The notes: a model not told the origin generated them from the letters alone. 64,000 bases of DNA from a bacterium (GCA_024231905.1 JAAEQC010000218.1:248001-312000); one strand, 5' to 3'; shown: positions 35,836 through 44,962, numbered from the stretch's first letter. Made by a program: numbers and translations.

Positions 35836-38800
35836 CTAGCGCTGGAACTTCGAGATCTTGCCCCGCATGATCCTCATCCCTTCCTCGAAGACCGGATCCA
35901 GGGACCCATCCAGCTCGACGGTCACGTCCGGCCGCAGACCGTGGCTGTCGTTGACCAGGTTTCCGTCCGGTGTCCAGAGCTTCCGAGCCGGGTAGTTGAC
36001 GTGGCTGCCGGTCGGCAGGGTGAACCTGGCCATGCCCCCGGTACCGCCTCGCGTGGGGCGACCGACCAAGGTCACATTCGTTAGAGCCTTCATCATCATG
36101 GCCAGTTCAGCACCATCTCCCACGCACCCTTCGCCTATCAGGCAGACGATTGGAATCCCCGACGCCACGTTCGCCATCGGCTGGACGCGCAGAGTGTCCT
36201 CAGTGCCGTCATTGGCGGCCAAGTACCCGTATACTACTGGCTCCTGCGTAAACCACCCGGCAAAGTCGATCTCTCCCCCACGCCTCGAGTGACCGAAGTC
36301 ATTCCCCGCAGCTCGCAAGTCCAGAAGGATCCCCTCTGCAGTTGCCAGGTCTGCAACCGCCTCTTCGGCATCACGCGTCACCCGAAGACTGGCGTAGACG
36401 ATTCCGTCGGGAGTCCACCCCGTCGCCAACGGACCCTGCTGCGACCAGTCCATCAAGCGACCGCGGATCGCCGCGATTCGCTCACGGGTCAACCTGTCCT
36501 CCTCGGGAACTGGACCGTAGTCATAGAGCGTATGGATACCGGTGACGTCGGCAGACCCACTCTCGAGCGTTACACGGCCTTCCTTAAACGACCGCAGTAG
36601 ATCCGTCACTCGCTGGTCGTGCTTGTCCCAGGTGAGGGAATCGGCGCCCATGAATCGCTGCCGCAACCTTCCCCAGTCGATGTGGTGGTCGGACTGAACT
36701 ACCAGCTTTTCCTGCATTTCTGAGATGAACAACTCCGTGACATCATCTTCGGTCATCGAAATCGTATCGACCGCGACCTCGTGCAGGAGGAGTCTCGTTT
36801 CCGGAGCCCGGACATTGAAGGACACAACTCCCACGTCCGCGTCCGCTTGTGCGCGAAGAATAAGCTCTGCCAGCCCATCTTCGGTCGCATCCAGTCCTAC
36901 CCACATACGCGTGTGCAACGGTCCGAACTCGTAGCCCGTGGGATCACGGCGGTAGTCCCCGAGGGTCAGCCTACAAGCATGCGTGCGGCTACCGGCAGGC
37001 TCTCCAGACATCTCATACCGGGCTCGGACCCTGTAGTAGCGACCGCCCACCATGCTAAAGCGCTGGGCCATATAGGGGAGGCAATATGGGTCATCTTCAG
37101 CTTCGATCAGGAGACCATCCGTGACCTGCTGTGGCAGGACCGATCCAAGGGAACACCTTCGCCCCACTCTCCATTCCCAGCGGTCGGGGAGGCTGTCCGG
37201 CCAGACCGAGAAATCACCGTTGACGAAGGATTCGGGAGGATACGTCATGTCGAGGGCATGCGAGTGCCATCCGTCGCCGCGCCTCGTCGTGGGTCGCGGT
37301 ATAGGTGCGAAACTCGGTATCGACTCGACCGGGGTGTCTACCGGCAATGGTCCATCCCATCGAGCCATGCATCGAGACTGCACTCCACCGGCCTTGCTGA
37401 ATCCACCACTGAGCCACAGACTCCCGCCGGCAGAAACAAGGTGACGTGCTTCACCGGCTACGCCTCTATCGATGGGCCGCCAGATCTTCCCGTCCCAGAA
37501 AGCGACGTTGTCGCAGGCGAGGCTATCGACGCCGTTGAAATGACCGGATGCCACAAGAAACTCATCGTACTGGGCTAAGTGCAGAACTCTTGCATCGTTG
37601 GCGTAGACGTAGGAGAAGATCCCTGGCAACGGGGACCACTGATCGCCTTCCCACTGCTGAATCACATGGGACTCGGAGCTGTTGTGATGCGGAATATGGA
37701 ACGCCGCGACAAGGCGTCCTTCCCATTCCGCTAGGACAGCAACCCGACATTGGACTCCGCTCTTGATGATGTGCCAGCTATCGCCGTTCCTCTCGGCCAA
37801 GGTGAATCCCTGCTGGGCGTCCTCCGTGCGAGTATTCCAACTGGCGTAGAGGCGACCCGCAACACTCGCCGTGCAACTCGCCTCGTCGGCCCCATCCGGC
37901 TGGTCGAACTCGCGCCAATCCCTCCCGTCCCACACAACCACAGAGACATGATTCCCCTCCGGATCCCCGAAGGATCCGAGCACGAGAAGGCTGTCGCCCG
38001 CCGAGACGATTTCCCGCACACAGAGAACCTGGTGCTCCAATGGCGTGGTCAGAATCCGCCACTGTCCGTTCCAGGCGGCGAGGTGGTGTGTCGCGTCTGA
38101 TTGGCTGCTGGAGCTACTGGTCATGCCTCCGAACAGCTTCCCGAAAGCGACGGTCTCGCCTCGGTGCTCAGTAATCGTCTTGATCTCCGGCCTGAAGTCG
38201 ACCGAGTCGGCTGATCCGAACTCGAACTCGCTCCAGCCTCCATCCGCCCAGGTCGCCAGGCCCCGGATGTTCTTAGTCCCCAACGAACGACTCGATTCCA
38301 CGAGAAGTCGACCATCGACGAGCTTCATCTCGTTGATCGCGCCGTCGGCTCCCTGGCCCGTGACCAGAGGATCCCATCGCTCGCCGTCCCACAAACCGAG
38401 ACCGTTGAGGTGGTAGCCGGGACCGCCCCTGATCTTTCCGGCGGCAACCAGACGGCCATCGTAGAGTGCGAGGTCGAAGACCTCCCCCACATCCCTTCGC
38501 CTTTGAGCATCTACGAAGCCGGGGGGATCGGCGTGCCATCGATGCCCGTCCCAGGTAGCGATGGACCCGGCTCGCGTGCCGCCAACCGTGTTGAACTCGC
38601 CCGCGGCAATGAGGTTGTCTCGCCAGATCTCCAAGTCTCTGATGACAGGATGTTCGACGGAGCTCGGACTGATCCCACCCCTTAGGGCCGACCAATCGCT
38701 TCCATCCCAGGCGGCGATACTGGAAATCGAATCACCGCCGATCACCTGGAATCGACCGGCCGCGTACAATAAGTCCCCCGCGGATTTCACGGTGTTCACG

Positions 38801-39477
38801 ACATCGTCGGCTCCGCTACCCAGCGGCAACCATTCGCGGTCGGTCCAGCGAGCGATGTGGTGTGCGTCGACTCCACCTGCATGGCCAAAGGCTCCCGCTA
38901 CCACGAGTTCGTCATCGTGGAGTTCGAGCGCTTCGACTCGCGTGCGACCGCCTCCTCCAAGGCCGGCGCCTAGAGGCGCCCAGGTTTCCCCGTCCCAGCG
39001 GGCAATGTGGCGAATAGGAGTATCCCTCTCGATGGTGAAGCGGCCACCGACGATGAGGTCACCGCGGTAGACGGCCAGGGCATAGACCTCGCCCCGGAGA
39101 GGTGTAGAACAGGCCTGCCACGCCTCTCCGTCCCAGAAAACTACGCCATCAGCCGGAACCTCGTCCCTGGCCTTGAACCGACCCCCTGCGATCAACCGAC
39201 CGTTGTGAACTGCCAGACATTCCACCGACCTCAGTCCGTTGCCGAACGGAAGCCAGGCCTCTCCATCCCAGCGGGCGATATTCGCGACTGAATCGCGTCC
39301 CGCCATCCGAAACTCGCCTGCGGCTACGAGTTGGCCATCGAAATCGACGACAGCAGCGACGTGGCCGTACGTGGTCAATCCGGTCGGCCCGAACTCGTTG
39401 GACCATTCCGCCCAACCGGGAGCCGCACTACTTGTGATCAGGAACAGGAGAACTGCGTGAACGAGCCTGGTGGTCAT
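35836..39477 (-). CDS. Large secreted beta-propeller protein with C-terminal S41-protease-like domain
   Basis: The 1213-residue exported protein has a signal peptide (MTTRLVHAVLLFLITSSAAPGWA). About 780 residues of degenerate propeller/Rax2-like repeats follow (unit: IARWDGEAWLPFGNGL ... LIVGGRF). A jelly-roll-like region comes next (NGDFSVWPDSLPDRWEWRVG), then an S41 tail-protease-like fold (IVYASLRV, GILLDLRAAGNDFG, VCLIGEGCVGDGAEL, VGRPTRGGTGG). Where S41 enzymes carry the nucleophilic serine the sequence reads GCVGDGAE (about residues 1117-1124), and the general-base lysine position is Gly, so it is probably not a protease. ATG 39477 has a GAGG upstream. Codon use and GC are lower than in core genes. 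It is divergent from another propeller gene. Confidence 0.75.
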   Translation of the reverse strand: MTTRLVHAVLLFLITSSAAPGWAEWSNEFGPTGLTTYGHVAAVVDFDGQLVAAGEFRMAGRDSVANIARWDGEAWLPFGNGLRSVECLAVHNGRLIAGGRFKARDEVPADGVVFWDGEAWQACSTPLRGEVYALAVYRGDLIVGGRFTIERDTPIRHIARWDGETWAPLGAGLGGGGRTRVEALELHDDELVVAGAFGHAGGVDAHHIARWTDREWLPLGSGADDVVNTVKSAGDLLYAAGRFQVIGGDSISSIAAWDGSDWSALRGGISPSSVEHPVIRDLEIWRDNLIAAGEFNTVGGTRAGSIATWDGHRWHADPPGFVDAQRRRDVGEVFDLALYDGRLVAAGKIRGGPGYHLNGLGLWDGERWDPLVTGQGADGAINEMKLVDGRLLVESSRSLGTKNIRGLATWADGGWSEFEFGSADSVDFRPEIKTITEHRGETVAFGKLFGGMTSSSSSQSDATHHLAAWNGQWRILTTPLEHQVLCVREIVSAGDSLLVLGSFGDPEGNHVSVVVWDGRDWREFDQPDGADEASCTASVAGRLYASWNTRTEDAQQGFTLAERNGDSWHIIKSGVQCRVAVLAEWEGRLVAAFHIPHHNSSESHVIQQWEGDQWSPLPGIFSYVYANDARVLHLAQYDEFLVASGHFNGVDSLACDNVAFWDGKIWRPIDRGVAGEARHLVSAGGSLWLSGGFSKAGGVQSRCMARWDGPLPVDTPVESIPSFAPIPRPTTRRGDGWHSHALDMTYPPESFVNGDFSVWPDSLPDRWEWRVGRRCSLGSVLPQQVTDGLLIEAEDDPYCLPYMAQRFSMVGGRYYRVRARYEMSGEPAGSRTHACRLTLGDYRRDPTGYEFGPLHTRMWVGLDATEDGLAELILRAQADADVGVVSFNVRAPETRLLLHEVAVDTISMTEDDVTELFISEMQEKLVVQSDHHIDWGRLRQRFMGADSLTWDKHDQRVTDLLRSFKEGRVTLESGSADVTGIHTLYDYGPVPEEDRLTRERIAAIRGRLMDWSQQGPLATGWTPDGIVYASLRVTRDAEEAVADLATAEGILLDLRAAGNDFGHSRRGGEIDFAGWFTQEPVVYGYLAANDGTEDTLRVQPMANVASGIPIVCLIGEGCVGDGAELAMMMKALTNVTLVGRPTRGGTGGMARFTLPTGSHVNYPARKLWTPDGNLVNDSHGLRPDVTVELDGSLDPVFEEGMRIMRGKISKFQR

Positions 39478-39799
39478 ACGCCGCCTCGCGTCGATCGTGT
39501 GGGGGTAGAGATGTCGTGAAAGCAATGGAATGTCGCCGATACGAAATGAACCTATGGGTTGCCGCCTCGCCGCGTCAATCCCCCGCTCCTCCAACCGGTA
39601 AGACCTCGCGTCATCGATAGCATGTCTTGTAGAGACGATTGCTGCGCGCCCACGTGTCGAGCGTATGCCCTGGTACGACCGCCTGGTAGGTCCGGCTCAT
39701 ACAAAACCAGTTGGGCCGCTATAGCATGTGATATAGACTTGGCCAACATATCCTCCCGTATGCCATGTGATCTCCATCTTGAGATTGGACTGCAGCACG
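39478..39799. other. Shared intergenic region between two divergent propeller genes
   Basis: About 320 bases must hold the promoters of both secreted proteins. Two related sequences, ATAGCATGTCTTGTAGAGAC (39617-39636) and ATAGCATGTGATATAGAC (39721-39738), occur in direct orientation and are AT-rich. The second contains possible -10 elements for the rightward gene. I see no gene here. Confidence 0.4.
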
Positions 39800-42238
39800 A
39801 TGCCCCTATTTCGAACGCATCTCATCGAGCGCACTGCACTAGCGATAACCATCCTCTTCTCCATGTCCGCGGCAATGGCCTCGACCGTGCCTTGCTCATC
39901 CACAATCCCGATGTGGTGCCTCGACTGGGATCCCCACTATCAGGTCTGGGACCCCGACGGCAACAAAGACTACCAGAACTTACCCGCAGGGCTTCTGACG
40001 GCCACGCTGATCGATCGCAATTCCAACCAGTTACTGGTGGGGCCAGTGCAGATTGGTGGCGCTGACAAGCCGGGTGTTTTGACCATGATCCTGGACAACC
40101 GGATCGAGTCTCACGAATGGACCGACGGTGTCCATCTGCATAGCAGCAGCAAAGACGACTTCGACCTGCGCCTCATCTTGCATACGGCTCCGCAGTACAT
40201 CGACCCCCAACTGGCCCGGCCGAACCAGGAACCTCTACCACTGGACGCCGATCTCCACATCGGTGGCGTACTGAAGTTGGGGGACGAGGAACATGTCTGG
40301 CTATTCCCAACTTACGGGGAAGAACCGATCACATTCGACCGATTACGTGCCGCTGGCGCGGATACGGCCATGGGTTTCGGCGCGTACGTTGACTTTCGCG
40401 TATCCGACCTCCGAATCGAACCCGAGACCTTGACCCTGTACATCGATGCTGATGCCGACGGTGAGCCGGAGCGGACAATCGATGCTTCCCCACTATCTGC
40501 GGAGGAACATCAGAAACTGATCGTGGTTGCGCAGGCGAAAGCCAAGGAGCGAGCCGAGCAGAGGGAGTACACGCCCGTCGCACCGGTCGACGGATGGAAC
40601 TGGGAGTGGCTGAAGCCGCATCCGACCGGGAACACGCTGAACGACATCTGCCTCGGCCCCGATGGGGACCTCCTAGCTGTTGATGCCGTCGGTTTTGTGC
40701 TGCGTCGACGAGACGGCAAGTGGACGGTGGACGGGGATCAGTTGGACGAAGGACTGTACCACATTGTCACGGCTCCGGATGGTCAGATCTATGTTGCCAG
40801 CACGTCCCGAATCTGGCGTAAGGACGGGGGCCGATGGGTGAACATGGAGGCACCGGAAGCCCGACACATCGAGGGCCTGGTCGCGTGGGAAGGGCAGCGG
40901 GTTGTCGCCGTGGCGGCCGGTGGTGAAGTCCTTCAGCACGGGCCCGGCGGCTGGCGGCAGAGCAGGCCCGGCGGGGAGGTATCTTGGTCCGCAGTGTGGG
41001 GCTCGGCGCCCGATGATGTATGGATTACGGGTTCCCACGAAAACGTCTTCCACTTCGATGGCCAAACATGGGCTCCCGTGCCGCACGAGTTGCCCACACA
41101 AATCCGGGGCGTCTGGGGATTCGGCCCCCGCGATGTCTACTTCATGACTAGCGCTGCCGGTGGCGGCAAGGTCTGGCGCTGGTCGGGTGAAGGCCGCTGG
41201 CGGCAACTGCAGATCCCCAACATCCCGTGGGCTGCTGTTCACAGCTTCCGCGGGACCGGGCGTCAGATCGAACTGTCGACCGGAAACCACTATTTCACCA
41301 TCGGCCGCAGTGGCTGGGAGAAGTTGGTTGGCTGGCCCGACTATGCCCTGGGGGCGTATTGTCGTGACGGGGACGGCAAGCTGGTTGGTGTCGGTGAAAG
41401 CGGCCGGACCTGGGAGTATGGCTCCGAAGGTTGGACTGAAGTCGATCCGCGGCCTCTACCATTGATCCGGAGGGTCTGGGGGCTCGAAGGCGACGATCTC
41501 TACGCGACCGGCAACGACGGCAAAGTCTGGCGGTGGGACGGTATGCGGCTCGCCGAGATGGACTCGCTCACCGGAACCAACCTCCAAGGAATATGGGGAT
41601 CCTCGTCGAGTGATATTCATGTGGCGAGCGTCCGTGGAATCTGGCATTGGGACGGTCAGAATTGGAAGCAGACCTGGGAACCCTGGCAAGGTGGTATCGG
41701 CTTCGGGCTCGAACTGTGGGGTAGCGGTCCAGATGATATATGGGCAGTGGGATCGGATGGGGCGATGGTTCACTTCGATGGCCGTTCTTGGGAGCGGGTC
41801 GAGGGTGTGACAGGCAGAAACCTCCGAGCTATCTGGGGAGGCGGCCCGGACGACGTGTATGTGGGCGGCGATGAGACGCTGCTACGCTACGACGGTGAAC
41901 AGTGGTCGACGGTTCCGGGATTCAAGAGGCTGAATGTGAGCCATCTCTGGGGCAGCGACTCATCCAATGTCTGGGCAGCTACTGACCAAGGCCTGTATCG
42001 GTACGACGGCGAGACCTGGGAGCGCACCAAACTGCGCGAATGGACCACAGGCGTGTGGGGAACAAGTGCTACCGACGTTCTGACGCTCACACAGGACCAG
42101 GTCCTACAATTCGATGGCAGCGAGTGGAGGTCAGCTAGGCGGATCGATTCTCAGGTGATCAGTGAACTCTGGGGCCTTCCCGGTGAAGACCTTCTGGCCT
42201 TCGGCCGGGACGGCAGTGTACTTGTTCTGCGTCGCTGA
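39800..42238 (+). CDS. Secreted protein with W-G-x-x-x-x-D-V/I-(Y/W) beta-propeller repeats
   Basis: The 812-residue exported protein has a signal peptide (LAITILFSMSAAMAS) and a beta-sandwich-like N-terminal domain of about 250 residues that I do not recognise. At least ten repeats follow, of the type LRAIWGGGPDDVYVGGDETLLRYDGEQWSTVPG and LWGSDSSNVWAATDQGLYRYDGETW, forming one or two propellers. Such repeats are common in secreted proteins of Myxococcota and related GC-rich bacteria, and no enzymatic motif is visible. The start at ATG 39800 places the signal peptide at the N-terminus; GTG 39767 is possible. The GC content is lower than in core genes. Confidence 0.7.
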   Translation: MPLFRTHLIERTALAITILFSMSAAMASTVPCSSTIPMWCLDWDPHYQVWDPDGNKDYQNLPAGLLTATLIDRNSNQLLVGPVQIGGADKPGVLTMILDNRIESHEWTDGVHLHSSSKDDFDLRLILHTAPQYIDPQLARPNQEPLPLDADLHIGGVLKLGDEEHVWLFPTYGEEPITFDRLRAAGADTAMGFGAYVDFRVSDLRIEPETLTLYIDADADGEPERTIDASPLSAEEHQKLIVVAQAKAKERAEQREYTPVAPVDGWNWEWLKPHPTGNTLNDICLGPDGDLLAVDAVGFVLRRRDGKWTVDGDQLDEGLYHIVTAPDGQIYVASTSRIWRKDGGRWVNMEAPEARHIEGLVAWEGQRVVAVAAGGEVLQHGPGGWRQSRPGGEVSWSAVWGSAPDDVWITGSHENVFHFDGQTWAPVPHELPTQIRGVWGFGPRDVYFMTSAAGGGKVWRWSGEGRWRQLQIPNIPWAAVHSFRGTGRQIELSTGNHYFTIGRSGWEKLVGWPDYALGAYCRDGDGKLVGVGESGRTWEYGSEGWTEVDPRPLPLIRRVWGLEGDDLYATGNDGKVWRWDGMRLAEMDSLTGTNLQGIWGSSSSDIHVASVRGIWHWDGQNWKQTWEPWQGGIGFGLELWGSGPDDIWAVGSDGAMVHFDGRSWERVEGVTGRNLRAIWGGGPDDVYVGGDETLLRYDGEQWSTVPGFKRLNVSHLWGSDSSNVWAATDQGLYRYDGETWERTKLREWTTGVWGTSATDVLTLTQDQVLQFDGSEWRSARRIDSQVISELWGLPGEDLLAFGRDGSVLVLRR

Positions 42239-42302
42239 CTTCCCGAGGACAACAAGGTAGGCCAGTCACTCAGACAACCTGGCCCGATTCCGGTAATCGT
42301 AG

Positions 42303-42333
42303 AAGTTGGGGCGGCCAGATTCGGGCTGGCTAC
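42303..42333 (-). other. att-like partial copy of the tRNA-Pro 3' end
   Basis: Positions 42308-42333 match 45023-45048, the T arm and acceptor 3' strand of tRNA-Pro, at 21 of 26 bases and in the same orientation, including an unbroken GGGGCGGCC and GATTCG. The copy keeps a pairable T stem (GCCAG/CTGGC) but has no D or anticodon arm, so it is not a tRNA gene. It reads as the far attachment site of an element integrated at tRNA-Pro, now diverged. Confidence 0.6.
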
Positions 42334-42416
42334 GCACTACTATCCGATCAGTCTCGGAAACGCGCGAGACACATGACGGCGAGTAGAAGAAGGTGTTCTC
42401 AAAAAAATCGTCGGCA

Positions 42417-43280
42417 CTAGTCGCGTACGATATCGCCCATACCTGCGCGCATGAAATCCTCGTCCACGTAGACGGGAAACTCGTGCCCGCGCACCGGTGT
42501 CAACCAGACGGGTCCCCCTAGATTCAGATCAGATTCGATATAGGCTTGTGCCAGATTCTCGGCAAGACGTCTCGCGATGCTGAATCGTTGGACCTCACGG
42601 AGGTTATCCAGCACGAAGGATCGGCGGTCGTGATCACGACGGATGTGGGCAACGGCATGGCGATAGTCTTCAAGTAGACATTCTCCAATGCTGCGGCCAT
42701 TCATGCCAAGAGCTTCCGCGTGGATTGGTAGCAGGTCATAGCGCGCCGGATCGGCATCGAACAAGCGATCCGCTATCGCCCTAGCTGGTTCCCCCGCCAC
42801 CTCAAGAATCTGCCAGAAGTACAGAAAAGCCAAACTCGCGACGTTCGCCCCTCGTGCGTCACGCATAAGCGCGAGCGCGATTCGTTGCGGACTTGTCTCA
42901 ATCTTGGGCAGTCGGTCAATCGTAAATCCTACAACATTGCCGCCAACGTGAAACTCCGGAGTATCGAAACAGTGGCACAGGGCTTCGCGGAGATCACCAA
43001 AGTGAGCTTGGCCGATCCCTCCACTGTAGCGCAGCAGAATCGGTGACCGGTTCACCCAACTGACCGCGCTTAAAAACTCTCCGGCCGCGGCGTACGCGGA
43101 GTCGGCTTCGTCTGCATTTTCGTGTGGGACGATCGTGAGGAGTACGTCGCTCCACCGGCGGGGATCATTTTGGATCAACTTGAACGGTACGCCATTGTAC
43201 TCGAACAGGTACTCATCGTGTTCGAGTCGGCACAGATTGTCGAACGCAATGTGTAGCAATAGCGGCATGTCGGGCTCCAT
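42417..43280 (-). CDS. Protein with HEPN-type R-x4-H motif (possible toxin/RNase), MauJ-like
   Basis: The 287-residue cytoplasmic protein has a beta-rich N-terminal half (residues 1-125) and an all-helical C-terminal half. The pattern ASLAFLYFWQILEVAG (148-163) then LLEDYRHAVAHIRRD (202-216) matches HEPN domains. R207 and H212 make the R-x4-H motif that is the metal-independent RNase centre in active HEPN proteins. The layout resembles proteins annotated as methylamine-utilisation MauJ, but no mau genes are present. It starts nine bases after the DUF4062 stop, so the two form one operon. Composition is clearly lower-GC than the core. A nuclease or abortive-infection role is inference. Confidence 0.6.
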   Translation of the reverse strand: MEPDMPLLLHIAFDNLCRLEHDEYLFEYNGVPFKLIQNDPRRWSDVLLTIVPHENADEADSAYAAAGEFLSAVSWVNRSPILLRYSGGIGQAHFGDLREALCHCFDTPEFHVGGNVVGFTIDRLPKIETSPQRIALALMRDARGANVASLAFLYFWQILEVAGEPARAIADRLFDADPARYDLLPIHAEALGMNGRSIGECLLEDYRHAVAHIRRDHDRRSFVLDNLREVQRFSIARRLAENLAQAYIESDLNLGGPVWLTPVRGHEFPVYVDEDFMRAGMGDIVRD

Positions 43281-43289
43281 GCTGGCGAT

Positions 43290-44465
43290 CTATACCCAAT
43301 CACCAGATTCGAATCGGGCCTTCGCGCGTTCAAAGGCCTCGTTGAATGCGTCTTCATTGCTCAACTCGAATACGATAGTCAATTCCAGCTTGGTCGGTTC
43401 ATCATCCGAGGCGTGTGCCAGTGCATCCACAATGGACGCCATGGCCTGCCCAGGAAACCTTTGCATCTCCTGGACGACCGCCTCTGGAAAACGTGCAAGC
43501 TCTCTGGCCAAATCATCGAAAGGTTCATCCACATTGGCGCATTTAACCCGCAGCGACCACTCGATCATTTTGCGGTAGATTTCTCCGAGTGACCGCGCGG
43601 CCCATACCAACTGTTCGTCGTTGCCTTCCACTCCATCGGGGCCTAGTGCCTCGGGAAAGACCACATTGATCAATTCGTTCGCTGACGAGTTCAAGCCCTT
43701 CAGGTTGTGGGTCTGGGTAAGCAGCCATCCCATAGCGTCGACTACGGGGACATGCTCTGGTCGACGGATCGTCATCTCCGAATCGTATTCCCGAAGCAGA
43801 GGACTAGACCTGCTGATTTCGTCCAGCCACGTCTGAAAGAACAGCAAGTACTCCCAATGATCTGGACGATCTAGTAGGAGCCGAACCGATTTGGTGCTCA
43901 GCCCTCCGTACCATTCCGGCACTCCCGGTACCGTCAACTGCTTGTATACGGCCAGGGCTTCGGCAAATAGGTGGGCCCACTGCACACGTAGTGTGGCGAT
44001 GATGTCCTGTGCGGTCTCAAATTCAAACACCCAGGCTTTGGTTTGCGACCGTATGTCGTCGATGAACTCAAATAGTCGAGGCGTATCAACTACACTGCTG
44101 AAGTCACCTTCCTTATTGTCCCTCCATGCCGACATCACAGCGAGAACTCGTTTGTCCACGAAGGTATAAACTGGGATGCCCTTCGCTCTCGCTTCTTCGT
44201 ATTCGAGGTTCGTGATGGACTTGTCGGTCTCTTGGTGAATAGAACCGTATCTTCCACCTACAACCAATACGAGGATGTCCGCGTCCTGTTTGACCCGCCT
44301 TCGGCAGTTTTCGACGGTGTCTACATCTGGGTCCACGGGAAAAGAGCGGTGTTCAGATAGCACCGCGTTATATCCCTGATTATCGGCAATGAAACCCTGA
44401 AGGTCTGCGCGGATCTGTTGTAGGTCATAGAAGGTCGAACTGACCATAACCCCTGGTTGTGCCAT
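43290..44465 (-). CDS. DUF4062 (TIR/nucleoside-deoxyribosyltransferase-like) domain protein
   Basis: The 391-residue protein has an N-terminal DUF4062 domain. It shows VMVSSTFYDLQQIRADL (6-22), EHRSFPVDPDVDTVENC (38-54), the glycine-rich VVGGRYGS (68-75) and SITNLEYEEARAKGIPVYTFV (83-103). The domain continues to about residue 170. A helical region of 220 residues without a P-loop follows. DUF4062 is related to TIR-like Rossmann domains and usually sits at the N-terminus of STAND NTPases or beside other conflict-system parts. Here it is short and paired with a HEPN-motif protein instead. ATG 44465 is supported by GGAGG upstream. It lies in the tRNA-Pro mini-island beside an hsdM remnant. Confidence 0.8.
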   Translation of the reverse strand: MAQPGVMVSSTFYDLQQIRADLQGFIADNQGYNAVLSEHRSFPVDPDVDTVENCRRRVKQDADILVLVVGGRYGSIHQETDKSITNLEYEEARAKGIPVYTFVDKRVLAVMSAWRDNKEGDFSSVVDTPRLFEFIDDIRSQTKAWVFEFETAQDIIATLRVQWAHLFAEALAVYKQLTVPGVPEWYGGLSTKSVRLLLDRPDHWEYLLFFQTWLDEISRSSPLLREYDSEMTIRRPEHVPVVDAMGWLLTQTHNLKGLNSSANELINVVFPEALGPDGVEGNDEQLVWAARSLGEIYRKMIEWSLRVKCANVDEPFDDLARELARFPEAVVQEMQRFPGQAMASIVDALAHASDDEPTKLELTIVFELSNEDAFNEAFERAKARFESGDWV

Positions 44466-44532
44466 TAATCTGCCTCCAATGCCGTTGCCCATTGAATCAT
44501 TGACGTCGGTGGGTCGACCACGAGGGTTGGCG

Positions 44533-44688
44533 CTATGTCATATTCAGCTGGCGTCCGCGAATAGCCCGTCTCGGACAGATCTCAGCGTCCTGAAAATCCC
44601 CCGATATCGACAGCGGGTTCGAAACGCCGCCGAACCACATCGTGTCCCAGATTTTATCTACTTCGGATTTTAGGTCACCGGTGATCAT
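44533..44688 (-). pseudogene. hsdM: Decayed 5' end of a type I restriction methylase gene (hsdM)
   Basis: A short reading frame begins MITGDLKSEVDKIWDTMWFG and continues GVSNPL. This closely follows the start of HsdM subunits (MxTGELKSKVDxIWDxFWxGGISNPL). Homology stops at about codon 26, where intact genes continue with EVIEQITYLLF; 25 unrelated codons and a stop follow. The ATG at 44688 still has GAGGGG upstream. The remaining 450 or more codons, and hsdS/hsdR, are gone. It shows that the locus once carried a type I restriction-modification system and was truncated by deletion or replacement. Confidence 0.75.
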
Positions 44689-44962
44689 GATGCGTCCCCT
44701 CAAACGCTGCTTGTACTCAGGAGGCGATCGAATTATTGGACTTGATCCCTAGACATGCGGCATCCGAGATCTGCGATTCTAGATCATATGAAAATGCCCG
44801 GACTCAACAGGCCGAACGCGGGCGAGGGTACCACGACGGGATGAAATTGGACAATCATCCGGTTCGGGTTGTTGAGTTGCATACCCTGCGGGCGGGCTCG
44901 CGTGACAAGTCCCATTGAAGATATGAGCCGTTGCCCCACGGTTGCCCCGCCCCATTTCCACA
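44689..44962. other. Non-coding remainder of the mini-island
   Basis: About 270 bases between the hsdM remnant and the tRNA-Pro terminator. The composition is lower-GC. It would have held the hsdM promoter; TATGAT (near 44787, minus strand) is a possible -10. I see no gene, integrase fragment or repeat that I can name. Confidence 0.4.

Noticed and set aside
43304-43320. A CAGATTCGAATCGGG stretch resembling a tRNA T arm, inside the DUF4062 gene
   Set aside because: It lies in conserved reading frame at the end of the coding sequence and lacks the adjoining acceptor-stem part (GGGGCGG) present at 42308, so it is most likely chance.
44479-44673. A plus-strand open frame opposite the hsdM remnant
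   Set aside because: It is the antisense reading of the remnant. The HsdM-like N-terminus on the minus strand, with its ribosome site, explains this stretch.
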